A stretch of DNA of 64,000 nucleotides. It comes from Sanghuangporus weigelae (taxonomy: Eukaryota > Basidiomycota > Agaricomycetes > Hymenochaetales > Hymenochaetaceae). A program made the position numbers and the translations under genes. Position 1 is the first letter of the stretch; every line of letters starts with the position of its first letter. The DNA lies in contig CP137319.1 in assembly GCA_033182465.1 (NCBI GenBank), forward strand, positions 3,348,001 through 3,412,000, written 5' to 3'. The notes under the pieces were generated by a model. The model saw nothing but the letters and a program-made list of their open reading frames with translations. It did not search any database and was not told the DNA's origin. Below, piece after piece: positions 24,568 to 36,980 of this stretch.

Positions 24568-26370
24568 ACTGTTGTCGTGTTTATGATCGCGTCGCTCCTC
24601 GGTTTTTGTGAAACGCGGATGAGACGGGCTGGGTAGGAACGGTTGTGGATGAGGTTTGCTGTTTGTGTTTATAAGAGGACTCAAAAGGTCACCAAGCTCT
24701 TTTCTCCTACCCTCGAATTTAAATCCCAAGATATCGGAAATGGGAGGCGTTCTGATCGTAGAACAAGATTGCTTACCTGGTATGCTTTACGCTCGGCCTT
24801 TTTTCGCACTTGATATCGTTCTTGCGCAATTTCTATTAGCTCAACCGTCAAGGTACCGTGAAAAGCTAGCTTCTCGCGCGCGGGGATGAGCTGCTAGCGA
24901 GACTGAAAGCCTCGCTTAGCTTGTTCTCATCAGATGAAAATTGGCAACTGAATGCGATCGCATCTGCATCTGCATACATGTGATCATCCGATCTGCAGCC
25001 AAGACATCCAGTGTATACAGTCCAAGGTGGTCGATAAAGTGAGGCGGAGTGATTCGGGATATGAATCAATTGATTCGAATTTATTTCTGGTACAAGTGGT
25101 CTGAAAGGAGCAAAAAGGACACTCAGTTTTAGTTCAAGCTTGTTCTTTAGAAATATCCTATCGACACCGACCCGGACCTTCGCTTCGTGAACTTTCGCGA
25201 AGCGCCAGACAATTCATTCTGATACGACGGCGGAGGATTGAAAGACTCGCGGCGGTGCCCCAAGCCTAAGTACGGGAAGTGAATAATTGACATATGAGGC
25301 AACTTATTGGGTCGCGACGTACATAAGAGATCCCAGAATGGCACTTGATGCTAGTGTGCGAGAGCTAAGCAACTGAAGTATATGTCCGCTAGGCATGTTG
25401 AAGAAGACTCCTACTTAGGAAGAACTTGTGAGCTGGTCCTTCGCGGCAGTAGCCATTACCGCCGGTAATAGTCATCATTCATGTGGCCAGACTGAAAGAA
25501 AAAATCGGTTGTGCACCCCACAAATTTGATTGCATCTGAGAACAGGGTCAGGGCGAGAAGAAACTCTTTGAGTCATGTGCTTGTGATCGGCAGGCTTCAT
25601 CAAGCACGAGTTACGTAAGAGTGATATGTTGACCATGCTCAAGAAGATCTGATGCCCTTCTCTGGCTTGCAGCCTTTGCACGACTGTGCCGATGGCATCA
25701 GTCCTCTGTGCCTATACCCTCGAATAGTCCCCATTCGTCGGCATTGCTTATAAAAGGCATCTACCTAATCTCTGAAAAGTCGACATCTCTAAGCATTTCT
25801 TGAAGTTTGAAATCGCATTTTGCCTATAGGACTTGAGCAGACTCGAGAATCTTATCCCGCCGGTGATAATCTGTCTTCTCGTTACCTGATGCTATAAATT
25901 GCATGATCCAAGATTCTGGACGTGTATGCATACAGGGCTCGCCAAGTCCGGCCGCTGGCCCAGAAATAGCTTCCGAAGTCCGAGTTTGCATTTAGCACTC
26001 ATCTCATCTCAGCTCATCAGAGCCGAACTCATCTGTATCCCTTTTCTACGAAAAAGCTGAAGTTTCTACAGTATGGCTAGATAGGGAGGATCGGGTTGAT
26101 CTTTACGAGCTATACTTAAGTTCGATTACTTGCTCGAGCCGGAAGTCTCTTCGGGGATTTTTTCCAGACCTCAGTCGAGACCCACCACTTGGTCCCATAT
26201 CTGGTACGTTTCGCAATTCGAGAGGCGCCAGCTCTGGAGCTGTTATTATAGGTTCCAAGTTGATGCATGGTCCTCTCTTTGCTGAGTAGTGTCCTGAGCG
26301 CCGAGATAATGCAATGCTCGAGAATCTAGTATAAGATGGTGTACTATGGTTTTTTGAGCACAAAGATAAC
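24568..26370. other. 1.8-kb intergenic stretch
   Basis: No exon structure I can support. A TATA-like GCTTATAAAAGGC lies at about 25747-25758 with no obvious coding start soon after it. It could serve an unseen non-coding transcript or be chance. Confidence 0.35.
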
Positions 26371-27637
26371 ATGCTACCTATCCATTTCTCTGCATTCTCT
26401 GCTGCGCTCCTGGTCTTCGCAAAGCCGACGTTGGCTCGAACATTCGCTGTGAAGAACCAATGCAGTTATACTGTATGGTAAGGACCTACAGTATTGTTGA
26501 TGAACCCGATAGGCTCTAATGACACTCATATAGGCCAGCGGTATGTTCATTATTGACCAATCAACCTCAGTTGACTAAGGAATTACCACTGTTTGAAGAT
26601 CTTCACTGATAAGAGTTCTCCTGTAAAACCAGATCATCCGACAGGGTGCGTTTTGGATAGGTTACGGTTGATGTATAAGTGTCTCAAACATCTGATACAG
26701 ATGGGAAGCGGCTCCTGGAAGCGAAGTGAGCTTCAGCGTTCCTGATGGCTGGACCTCTGGACGCATCTGGGTAACAATAGCTTTGTGCAAATGCATCCAC
26801 TAAAGTTCACTGACAGGAAGGTATTCAGGGCCGCAGAGACTGCGATTTTGGTAGTAATCCAGGTCCAAACTCGTGCTCTACAGGCGGTTGCAACGGCGGT
26901 TTGGAATGCGATCCCGATAGTGGAACCGTACGCATATGTTGCATACGTGACGTGTAAATTAGTCTGAAAGCATGATTAGGGTGTCCCACCTGCGTCGTTA
27001 GCGGAATGGACGTTGAATGGTGGTGGCCTTGACTGGTACGACGGTGAGAAGATTAATTTCCCCACCTTTTCAATACTATAATCGAGTTTCAACTTCTTTC
27101 CCTAGTCTCTCTCGTCGATGGGTTCAACATACCTATCAGTGTCACGAACAATAAGGGCTGTCCAAGTTCAGATTGCTCGAAAGATCTCGGGGCAGATTGT
27201 GGGTTGACCTGTAGAAATGCCATAAGCTCGACGACTTACGAGTAATTTTGAATAGGTCCTGATCCTCTCAAGCACGGAAATGGCGGTTGCTTGAGTGCCT
27301 GCGCTGCAAACTTGGATGGACATCCCGGTAAGCCGAATAGCTTCCAATGTCCTAATCGAAACTTATGCTCCGGAAATACGCAGAGGACTCCCCGAATTGT
27401 TGCTCCGGGAGCCATAATACTGCGGCAACATGTCCATCCTCCGGTGTTCAATACTACTCGCATTTCAGTATGTTGTCACAACTTTCAGTATCAACGACTC
27501 CTGACATCTGAATGGCCTTTGTAGAGCAAGGCTGCCCGAATTCATATATTTATGCGTATGATGAAGGAAGCGGAACTGCTCTGTTCAATTGCTCATCCTC
27601 TCTTTCGGCAGATTACACTTTGACTTTCTGTCCCTAA
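26371..27637 (+). CDS. thaumatin-like protein (PR-5 family), secreted
   Basis: Secreted protein of the thaumatin fold; fungal members are often beta-1,3-glucan-binding or glucanase proteins tied to cell-wall remodelling. Signal peptide MLPIHFSAFSAALLVFAKPT. Multiple tiny exons: 26371-26477; a 7-nt microexon 26534-26540; 26599-26645; then more, giving WEAAPGSEVSFSVPDGWTSG, GRRDCDFGSNPGPNSCSTGG, GVPPATLAEWTLNGGGLDWY, SLVDGFNIPISVTNNKGCPS, GCLSACAANLDGHP, NCCSGSHNTAATCPSSGVQY and the end ADYTLTFCP. The acidic-cleft REDDD residues (R in the GRIW.GR region, E in LAEWTL, D in LDWYD and VDGFN) and many paired cysteines are visible. Complete and apparently intact. Confidence 0.88.
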
Positions 27638-28178
27638 GAACCAGAGCATGTAGAAGCGATCCAGATGGTTACGCATTTGACGATTTATCACTTTGCTGTA
27701 TCCAAATGCACAAATTCGATATTATTGCGGCCATTTTCCCCATAAATAATAATAAATTATGCTTGGATGTTCGCACGTGATACATTGTGGCCCAATGACA
27801 TGCCGTCTATTAATATTGGCACGACATCAAATTCCCTTTACTTTACTTTTACTATGAGATTTCTTCTTCGTCTCCTCCAAATCTCCAAATCTCACTTCTC
27901 CGTCCTACATTTATCAAAATTTCTCTGAATTGGTATCAATGCAATTCGCTGTTCGACTTCTTTCGCCCTGGCACTGCCGGGCGCTCGAGGAGTGCCATTG
28001 GCGACAACGATGGACGTCGAACTTCCAGGCCGGGTGATTTATTCTCCCTGGGACGAAAGCGCGAATTCACTCTGCGTCATATGTTCATCGCATGGCATGG
28101 CATGGCAATGTTCCCGCGTCGACTGGGAGTGTTAAATAGCCATCTCGGAGGTGGCATCCAGTTGCAGTCTAGCAGGCA
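27638..28178. other. intergenic upstream of first P450
   Basis: No gene is seen. It should contain the terminator of the thaumatin-like gene and the promoter of the P450 gene. Confidence 0.4.
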
Positions 28179-30355
28179 ATGGACACCGTTACTGCAGCTG
28201 TGCTTTGCGGTTTCCTCGCTGTCATCATCACATCAGTCTCCCGAAGACAGAGCAATGCAAACCTACCGCCTGGTCCTAAAGGCAACTGGATATTCGGAAA
28301 TTTAGGTGACTTAATTTCTCAGTACCAGTGGAAAAGATTTGCTGCCTGGTCCAAGACGTATGGTGCGTAGGGGATTGGCAGTTTTTCAGTGATTCTAGAT
28401 AAATCCGTGCGTCCAGGGGATATCATCTATCTGACGGTGCTTGGACGGCCTGTTGTCGTGTTGAATAAGTTCGAGCACGCTCGCGAGTTGATGGAAAAAC
28501 GTGGCGCGACGTATTCTGATCGGCCGCGCATGCCTTACATCACAAACCTGTACGTTATCTGCCATTCTCAGACGGTAATGAACTAATCGAGTTGCTCAGA
28601 GTACGGATTCGCTCCGCTACTTTCATGCCTTATGGAGAAAAATGGAGGAGCCATCGACGACTCCTACAGCAATACTTGAATCCTCGCGCTGTAGCCCAGT
28701 TTCGTCCAATTCAGACGAAATGCGTACGAAGTCTGCTCAACGATCTTCTCATTGATCCAAACGACTTCTGGAAGCATGTCAGACAGTGCGCGGAAATTTC
28801 TCTTCATACCTACAGTAGAGTTTGATTTATTATGTGCGGTGAATCAGGTTCGCAGCGTCGGCCGTCCTTTCCGCCACGTATGGGTATACACCTGCGCGTG
28901 AACAGGATCCACTTATTGTGTTAAACAACCATTCTGAGAGTGCAATCATCAAGCCCGGTCCGCCTGGGGCTACTATGATCGATCTTTTTCCGATGCGTAC
29001 GCCTTACTTTCGTGATCTTCACTCTGGGAAAGGCTGAACAATTTCCAGTTCGTTTCATCCCAACTATTCTTCCATGGACATCTTTCAAGAAAGCTGCACT
29101 AGAGGCACGGGATGCCTTGGATGAAATGTCTGCCAGACCGTTCAAGATGGTAAAGGAGCAGCGGGTATGTCATTGCTCACTAAAGTGTTGTGTGCCTTTA
29201 AAATAGAACTTGCGTATCAGGCAAAGGGTACAGCAGTGCCCTCGTTGTTGACGCATATGCTGGATGACCTGGAGCGCCAGGGCGTTCACGATGAGACAAT
29301 ACTTGAGGTAATGAAGGACGTATGTGGTTCCACGTATCGAGGTGAGATCACAGAGTGTTTTGTTGCAGGGCTCACTTACTCAGTTCTATTCCCAGCTGGA
29401 GTCGCGACGGTGAGTATCTCAGTCCCGAGTGAGAGATCCATTGCCTTATCTGCATTAGACCATGGCGACTCTCTACGTCTTCGTATTGGCTATTCTACTT
29501 AACCCGGAGGTCGCCCAGAAAGCCCAGGAGGAGTTGGACTCTGTCTTAGACGATGAACGGTTACCAAATTTTGACGATCAGGAATCACTGCCATATATCA
29601 CTTGCATTATGAAAGAGTGTCTAAGGTGGGTTTACGTTTCGCTCCACGTCCCTGTTTCTGATACGAAAGAAGATGGGGCCCTCCGACTCCACTTGGTAAG
29701 GCAGGTCACAGCCTGAAGACGCTCGTAAGCTGACATCTTTCTTCAAGGCATATCACACCGAGCAATGGAGGAAGGAGAATTGGATGGAAAGTTCATTCCG
29801 AAGGGCTCCATGATAGTGCCTAATATATGGTATTTGGCTTTGGTTATTGTTCCTGCTATAATGTTCATCAGCGTGCCGTCTCCCAGGTATATGACGCATG
29901 ATGAACGAAACTACGTTGATCCGAATGGATTTTACCCTGGTCGTTTTGCAAGGACCGGCGAATCTGAAGCTACTATACTTGATCCATCAGCAATTGTTTT
30001 TGGCTTCGGAAGAAGGTGGGACTGTGCTTAGTGTTTAAAGATAGTAAGACACGGTTAAACCATGTTCATTAGAATCTGCCCCGGGCGGCACTTTGCGGAA
30101 GCCGACCTTTGGCTAGCTATAGCCAACATTCTCGCAGTATATGATATCCTGCCTACGAAGGACGAAAATGGCGCCGACATCCTTCCCAAGGTGGAGTTCA
30201 CTGCGGGTTTGAACAGGTGAGGCAATTGAACGCTGAGAGTCCAGGCTGACTTCACAGCGGCTGACTCTATAATTAGCTGGCCCAAGGAGTTCAAATGCCG
30301 ATTTATTCCTCGAAGTGAGAAAGCGGTAGCGCTTGTGAAGAGCACTTGCGCATAA
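28179..30355 (+). CDS. cytochrome P450 monooxygenase, copy A of a pair
   Basis: ER-membrane heme monooxygenase; the substrate is unknown. The start at 28179 gives an N-terminal anchor (TAAVLCGFLAVIITSV) and the Pro hinge LPPGPKGNW. About 10 introns, all GT...AG, keep frame when spliced. Key motifs: helix C block SHRRLLQQYLNPRAV, helix I AGVATTMATLYV, ExxR in CIMKECLRW, PxRF-like FYPGRF, and heme loop FGFGRRICPGRHFAEADLW with the Cys ligand. It ends VKSTCA at the TAA at 30353-30355. Exon positions and phases match copy B (34569-36703) exon by exon, so the two are paralogs by duplication. The sequence type is the one commonly labelled O-methylsterigmatocystin-oxidoreductase-like in mushrooms, which is a class label, not a function. 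Confidence 0.92.
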
Positions 30356-31379
30356 GGACAGCGAAGCTCTCGACTTTATCACCGTCCACGCCTTCAGACA
30401 GACATGCATGTTCTTCCATTCTGCTCTCCGTCAAATTTTCTATCCTACATGATTGTTTCGCATGACATACAATCTTGCCCCACGTGTACTACATAAACGA
30501 TTACGCACCTGTTTCATTTCAAGTGCCGGAAACCATGCACTCTTGTTCTTGGTTAAAGGGATCGAAGCATGACCGAGAGTTGATCATCAATGATCAATAT
30601 ACATGCACGTATTCAGAGTTTGATCACAGGGACTCTCGCTGTCACGAATCGGACTGTTACCTACGTTTGCTGGCTTCTGTTCCGATTACACTCTTGGTTG
30701 GTGACCATTCTGTCTAATCGCGACAATTTGATCTGTTAAAATAGCGTCTCAAAGAATGGTGATCACAAGTCCGGTGATGATGAATTGGACGATCCGGTAA
30801 CTATCGTCCATCCTGCGCTGTCCCTATGGCCCATCGGCCTTTCACTTGGACCCTAGTCAGGAGCTCTGTCGAGCCGATTTGCGTAGCTGCGCCTTCAGAA
30901 CTGGCACGACTGTCATAGCATTGGAGGTCGGTGAATTCCATTCTCTACGCCGAGGTCTTACAGCATCATCGTGGCTGTCCATTGTAGGACATTCCGAGTC
31001 CATGCAACGGAACGTCGCACCTAGAACTCCTCAAAATACAATGAGCGTACACTTACTTTAGGAAGAACCATGATGCTAGTCCACTTGCTATTCTTTCGTA
31101 GCTCCGGTGCCCGTGGGTAATGGTCCGGATTACCCTTCGATGCAGAATTAAAACGATCGGTAGCGCGATATTTCCTCGATTGAGTTGACTGCTTAAGTGC
31201 TGTTGGCACGTTCAAGGTCTCCATGCACCTTGTTCTTTTCAAGCAAAGTCGACACCTATCTCAGTCAATTTGGATAGACAGATTGAGTAAATGCTTAAAG
31301 AGACGCTGTCATTACGAGTCCCTCTAATTCAGCTTCTTTGAGCCCTTCTCTTGTATTACCTTCGTTACTTCCGCTCGAA
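30356..31379. other. intergenic between P450 copy A and the DUF6533 gene
   Basis: About 1 kb with no exon pattern or family I recognise. Confidence 0.4.
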
Positions 31380-32971
31380 ATGTCCGCTCCGAATTCTGGC
31401 TCCGTCGCAGATCTTCTCCCCAGCAAATTTATATCGCAATACTGTCAGATAGCTCTTCTCACTGTCTTGACGTATGATATATGTATGTAATTTCTCTTCG
31501 ACATTCACTACCACCAAGAGCTTATCCATTCGGATGGCCTAGTAATTACAATGGAAGCAGAAGTAAGTATATATCCAGTACTTTCATTCCATCGCGCACA
31601 TGAGTAATGTCTTTATCAGGTGAAATATTTCTGGGTAACTGGTATTGCTTCGAGGCTTGCATGAATAGTATCTGACTTGTATAAAGAGTAACCCTCGTAA
31701 TTTCATCAGCATCATCTACTTCGCAGTAAGGGATACAGTCTTTATCGCATCAAATAGCTCACTGACAAAATGCTGGGCTTCTATAGAATCGCTACATCGG
31801 GCTTTTCGGAGCAATCTGTGGGGTGGCATGTCAGTCGAGAATCCACGTTTCAGTCATACAGATGAAAACAAAGAACTGATTCTTCAATAAAGCTAAGACT
31901 CTTAGTGTCAATCAAACTATGTGAGCTCACTATTGCTTTATTGTAAAGCTAATTCTCAGTTCTTTAAAGTTGTGGGTATTCAGAACTTTTTGAGTCCAAT
32001 AACTAATGGTATCTTGCAAGGCTCGTTCAGCAAGTGGTCAGAATTGCTCGCGGGTGAGTCGGCTCTAATCCTTTCTGTTGATTCTCATGTACTCATTTCC
32101 ATCCAGATTGGGCGACCTTCATTCTCATTGAATGTATTTATCTCTTACACTTGAAACATCTTGTTATAATAATTAACCATCTACAGATATTCTTCTCATG
32201 AGGGTCCTAGCCTTGTACTCTCGAGGTATTTTCACCGAGGTGAAACTCTGAATATCATACTAAGTTGTCTTGTTTTAGGCAAAACAACGACTCTATGCCT
32301 GAGAGCATTATTCGCTCTGGAAGCAACTTATACTCTGGCCCTTTTGGTATATGTTGTCGTCTACGAAAAAGGTATGACTCATTCTAAAAGCAAGGGGCTT
32401 TCTGGTGACCCATTAAGTCAGTGGGCGTCCTGCATCTCTCCGATGGATTATCGCTTTGTGGAGGTGTCGGGGATATTAAAGTTATTCCGAAGACATATGC
32501 TGCAGCCTGGTGAGTACATGACTTAGGTAAATGAATCGCTTTTCCAATCATCATCTAATCACCTTGGACAGGGTCCCGCCAATGATGTATGACCTCATAC
32601 TCATGACTTTATCACTCTACAAAGCCGTGCAGTTCTGGAGAGAGTCCCCGGGCTCGACAGCAGTCGACCTCGTGAAGGTTCTCATACAAGACCAGGCAAT
32701 GTATTTTGTCCTGTACGTAGGATCTTTCTCATTGAATCGGTTTATTTATGCTGTGTTTTCTAGCCTTATCGTCAACACCTCAGCTCAAATTCTATCGGAA
32801 GTCCTGAAATCATCCACACTGACGGACTTCCTGGGTGTATTGGGCAATCCTTTAATGCTTTGCGTTTTAGGAAGTCGTCTTGTCGTCAATATGAAGGAAG
32901 CAGGTGAGAAAGGGGAAAACGGAGGGTCAAACGGAAGCATCGCTACAGTCAGCGACATACAGTTTTCCTGA
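31380..32971 (+). CDS. DUF6533-type multi-pass membrane protein
   Basis: Integral membrane protein of a family common in mushrooms; no biochemical role is known to me. The start at 31380 gives MSAPNSGSVADLLPSKFISQ and the first TM (YCQIALLTVLTYD), then after a short intron TMEAEVKYFWVTG, the DUF6533 pattern of a Tyr-Asp TM followed by an acidic-aromatic loop. Later exons carry further hydrophobic stretches (ALLVYVVVYEKG) and the C-terminal blocks MMYDLILMTLSLYKAVQFW, VKVLIQDQAMYFVL and SLIVNTSAQILSEVLK. It ends with a short polar tail (stop 32969-32971). At least seven exons; the middle ones (31.5-32.3 kb) are not fully resolved. It sits between the two P450 paralogs. Confidence 0.7.
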
Positions 32972-33084
32972 CTTGAGCGGCTCGGCTAAGTTGATGACGC
33001 GGCCGTTTGAACCGTATTCCTAGTCCAATAGTTCATGTTTCGTTATCTTAGAAAGTGCCTCTGTTAAAGTACAACGAACTGTCC

Positions 33085-33712
33085 TGACATAGGGCTACGA
33101 TACGCGCAGATAATTTAAGGTTTATACGCATACGCTCGTATAAAATACGAGCGTATATTTGATTTTGAAGTGAGATACGGATACGCGCGTATATTATACG
33201 GCGTATATGACGTATACAGGTCCACACCAACAACATAATGTTCTGACCATTGCACGTCATTTTTGTGCCTAGAAAATACTTTCATTGTGTTCCTTAAGTT
33301 GAGACACCTAATACAAATACTAATTTGTGCACAAATGACGAGATTCTTCTGTCAGAATTCTGTCAGATAAGGGAGTATGAAGTTATGTAATTTTTGCATT
33401 ATAAGCGAGACAACCCTAAATATTATGCTGAACGTCGTACTTAGACCATGACCATACACCCAAAGTAAGTTTTCGGTGAGTAAAGTCTCATTTCGAAACA
33501 AAGGGGCAAATTTCTTATTCGAGTCCGAGATTTCTTACTGTTTTCAGGCCCAAAAAATATACGCACGTATACGCCGTATACGCCAAATTTTCCAAAACAT
33601 TATACACATACGGGTGTATAATTCAGTAGCTTGAGCTGATACGCATACGCGCGTATAGCGTATACGCCGTATCATATACGCTATATACGATACGCTGCGG
33701 AACCCTATCCTG
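33085..33712. repeat. paired TACGCGTATA-type palindromic clusters, possible small transposon
   Basis: Two clusters, 33095-33221 and 33551-33700, are packed with variants of ATACGCGCGTATA, CGTATACG and TACGAGCGTA, which are self-complementary and overlapping. The outer edges look like imperfect inverted ends: ATAGGGCT...GATACGC at about 33092, and its complement-like CGTATC...GGAACCCTAT near 33705. The spacer (33222-33550) has no ORF of interest. It could be a small non-autonomous element with subterminal repeats or a hypervariable palindromic repeat. Confidence 0.45.
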
Positions 33713-34568
33713 ATACGATTTGACAGCTCATCGCGAATTCCTCTGGAACTGTACGGGCCACCCTGCAAATTCTCAACACAAGTCAATACAGAGATACACA
33801 CAGTAAAGAAAAAAGAAAAAGAACTCTGACTGGATACGTTTATTTAGAAAGGGTGTGAACATAAAGTTATCGCTCAGGACAGCATTACTACGCCTATCGG
33901 GCCTACAAACGGCTGACACTCCACGCTTACGGTCCTTCAAGTAGTATCGATGTTTCGAGTGAGTATGGTGCCGGCTTTTGTGCGCGTCATAGACTGTACC
34001 ATTCCATCAGTACATCGACGAAAGCTTTTTCACGAATTACGGGAGAACTTCCGACCATGCTTTTTTAACCATTCAGATCTTGGCGAGCAAGTATAAATTT
34101 CAGGTTCACGTGATGTTTTCGGAAACTTTTGTAAAAAAATTACTGTAATTGTCTATCTTCCGATCAAAATTGAATCCAGCAAACCCAACTTCAGAATTTA
34201 TATGTGATCACTGTCTCCTCTCTCTAATCGTTTTTACTCTCCTGGCATACGATTCGATTCGCTCGGCCTACCGTAGACAAGGATGCCAGAAATGACAGTA
34301 ATCGTGATGATTATTTTCTGCTCCATAACGCTATCATTATTGTCACTGCCAACCGCCTCCGAGTCGTTCACGGAAGTATTGTTTTCCATATTAAATTGCA
34401 GAAGCCATGCTCAGTAAATCTGACTTCACGGACGTCCATTTCAGTATGCATTTTCCTCTCATGCCCGTGCTTCCCTTTCTCTTCAGTCTCACGCTCCTTG
34501 AAGGTTCTGGTGTGAAGTACATAAGAACGAATGGCATCGGAAGGGGGTCTGTACAGCAACTCCTCTCC
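33713..34568. other. intergenic upstream of second P450
   Basis: No gene is recognised. The open frame upstream of the P450 start (34407-34568) lacks the P450 N-terminal pattern and is taken as a 5' leader. Confidence 0.4.
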
Positions 34569-36703
34569 ATGACCATCCAAAGCGGACTCGTTGCGTGCAT
34601 CGCGCTCACTTTCGTTGCCTATTACCTGAAGAAGTCGCCCCCAAAGCATTTCGAGCTTCCTCCTGGTCCCAAGGGCAAGTGGATAGTGGGAAATGCGGGC
34701 GATTTTTTTGCACCTTACCAATGGATAAAGTTCACGAGCTGGTCGAAAATATTTGGTATGCGTTTATTTCACACTATTGGTGCTATTTTGATTGTATTGC
34801 CTCAGGAGATATCATATATCTCACGGTTCTTGGAAGACCAGCTATTATATTGAATAAATTTGAAGACGCACGAGAATTGATGGACAGGCGAGGCGCTCTT
34901 TATTCCGATCGTCCTCCAATGACGTATATCGTCGATATGTGAGGTTTTTCTTGGTTTCTAGACAGCGTGTAAGCCAACCATATCACAGGCTGAAAGTTCG
35001 TTCTCCTACGTTCATGCCATACGGAGACGATTGGAGAGCCCACCGTAGGCTAATGCAGCAATACCTTAACGTGCGATCTGTCATTGCATTCCGTTCTCTT
35101 CAAACTCGATGTGTTCATGAGCTGCTGGAGGACCTCGCTGCGCAACCAGATACTTTCTGGAAATATGTGAAGCGGTACGAGTCAATAACTTCCCTGCTTC
35201 GTTCTTGACCAAATTGCATGTAACAGATTTGCAGCATCCGCGATTCTATCAGCCACATATGGTTACAGAGTCACTCGTGGAGATGATCCCCTCATGAAGC
35301 TAAACACACACTCTGAGAGAGCTATAATCGCAATGGGACCTCCAGGAGCAACTTTCGTGGATTTTTTCCCATTCTGTCGGTGTCCTCCTTCTCTCGAATT
35401 TTCCATGCTAACTCATTCGCACAGTACGCTATTTTCCTTCCTTCATCCCTGGTATGTCGTTCAAAAAGGTCGCTGATGCGGCTCGTGTAGCATTGCGCAA
35501 TATGTGTGATCTTCCGTATGAAATGGTTAAAGAGCAGCGGGTTCGCTTTCTAATTGTATGATCTGCCGATTTATATCTAATGCTACGGCATGATCAGGCA
35601 GCAGGCACCGCAGAGTCGTCGCTGCTGTCTAGGATGCTAGATGATGCAGAACGACAGGGTGCTCAAGATGGCACTCGTTTCGAAGTCATCAAGGACGTCT
35701 GCGGCGCGATGTATCGGGGTGAGCGAACATAATTGAACGAAAGTGAATCACACTTACGCGTCGTTCTTGTCGTATAGCTGGCGTGGCTACGGTAAGCTGT
35801 GGACTCCTTGCAGACATTCAAGAATACCTCTCATAAGATATAGACATCGGCAACACTTTACGTGTTCATTCTTGCAATGGTGCGGCATCCGGACGTGGTT
35901 CGAAAGGCCCAACAGCAGATAGATTCTGTTACCAGTGGTGAACGTCTTCCAAACTTCGAGGACCAGGATTCTCTTCCATATATTATCTGCATTATGAAAG
36001 AGTGTCTGAGGTTAGCAGAAAGCTAAAATTATAGTTTCGCAGTCGAATTCACGAATGACCGATCAGATGGGCACCTCCGTTTCCCCTAGGCCTGGCGCAT
36101 CGTGTTATGGAAGACGATGAGTTTGAGGGAAAGCTCATTCCAAAGGGCTCTATTATTATGCCAAACATCTGGTTGGTTATTCTATGTCGTGTTCTGATTC
36201 TTCATATTGACTACCCGGATGACGACAGGAAAATGATGCATGACGAGAGGAATTACTCAAATCCTGAAATTTTTTGTCCAGATCGCTTCATGAAACCTTC
36301 TTCGCAAGTTCTTGACCCAGCAGCGGCTGTGTTTGGTTTTGGAAGACGGTTAGTTGCTCGGGGCGCTCAACCAGGCATCATCTCGTTTATTCTATTTTAT
36401 TTTCGTTTCTAGTATCTGCCCAGGGCGACACTTTGCGGAAGCTGATCTTTGGTTAGCCATGGCCAGTATTCTTGCAGTCTTCGACATTCTTCCTATAGTG
36501 AATGAGAGAGGAACCGAAATTCTGCCAAAGGTAGAATTCGTTCCTGGCCTTAACAGGTAGGTCATGCGTATCTTTTCTTCATATGAAAAATTTGACTTTC
36601 AATCAGCTTTCCGAAAGAGTTTACGTGCAGATTCGTTCCTCGTAGTGCTCAGGTCACCTCACTTGTTCATAAGACGGAAGAGAGATCCGCTTCATATGCT
36701 TAG
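34569..36703 (+). CDS. cytochrome P450 monooxygenase, copy B of a pair
   Basis: Paralog of the gene at 28179-30355. The start at 34569 (MTIQSGLVACIALTFVAYYL) is preferred over the Met at 34407 because it places the membrane anchor directly before the LPPGPKGKW hinge, as in copy A. Motifs: YGDDWRAHRRLMQQYLNVR (helix C), AGVATTSATLYVF (helix I), CIMKECLRW (ExxR), FCPDRF (PxRF), FGFGRRICPGRHFAEADLW (heme loop). It ends EERSASYA. Intron positions match copy A; one donor near 35377 reads GTCGGT rather than a consensus GTRAGT but keeps frame (PFL|RYFPSFIPGMSF). Apparently intact. Substrate unknown. Confidence 0.92.
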
Positions 36704-36980
36704 GTCACTACCTTGTGTATTTCCATAAGTGAAACGAGTATGCTATCTATCTAGAAGGCCGTGAACTGACTCATACAGTGAGGTAGGTTGAGGGCTGGCA
36801 TATCGGATTGAGGGATGGTCACCGAGTCGAAGTCAGATCGAGTCAGGAGCGAGTCAAGTACATAAATAATGTATTGCTGAACTAATGCATGCCCACTAGA
36901 GTTGGTATATATACGTACAAAGTTGTGACTCGTGAAGAATAAGACCTGACTCAAACCTGATTCCTCCTCCTTTGAAGGAT

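Noticed and set aside
34407-34568. Upstream Met for P450 copy B
   Set aside because: It adds 54 residues not seen in copy A; the Met at 34569 gives the expected membrane anchor.
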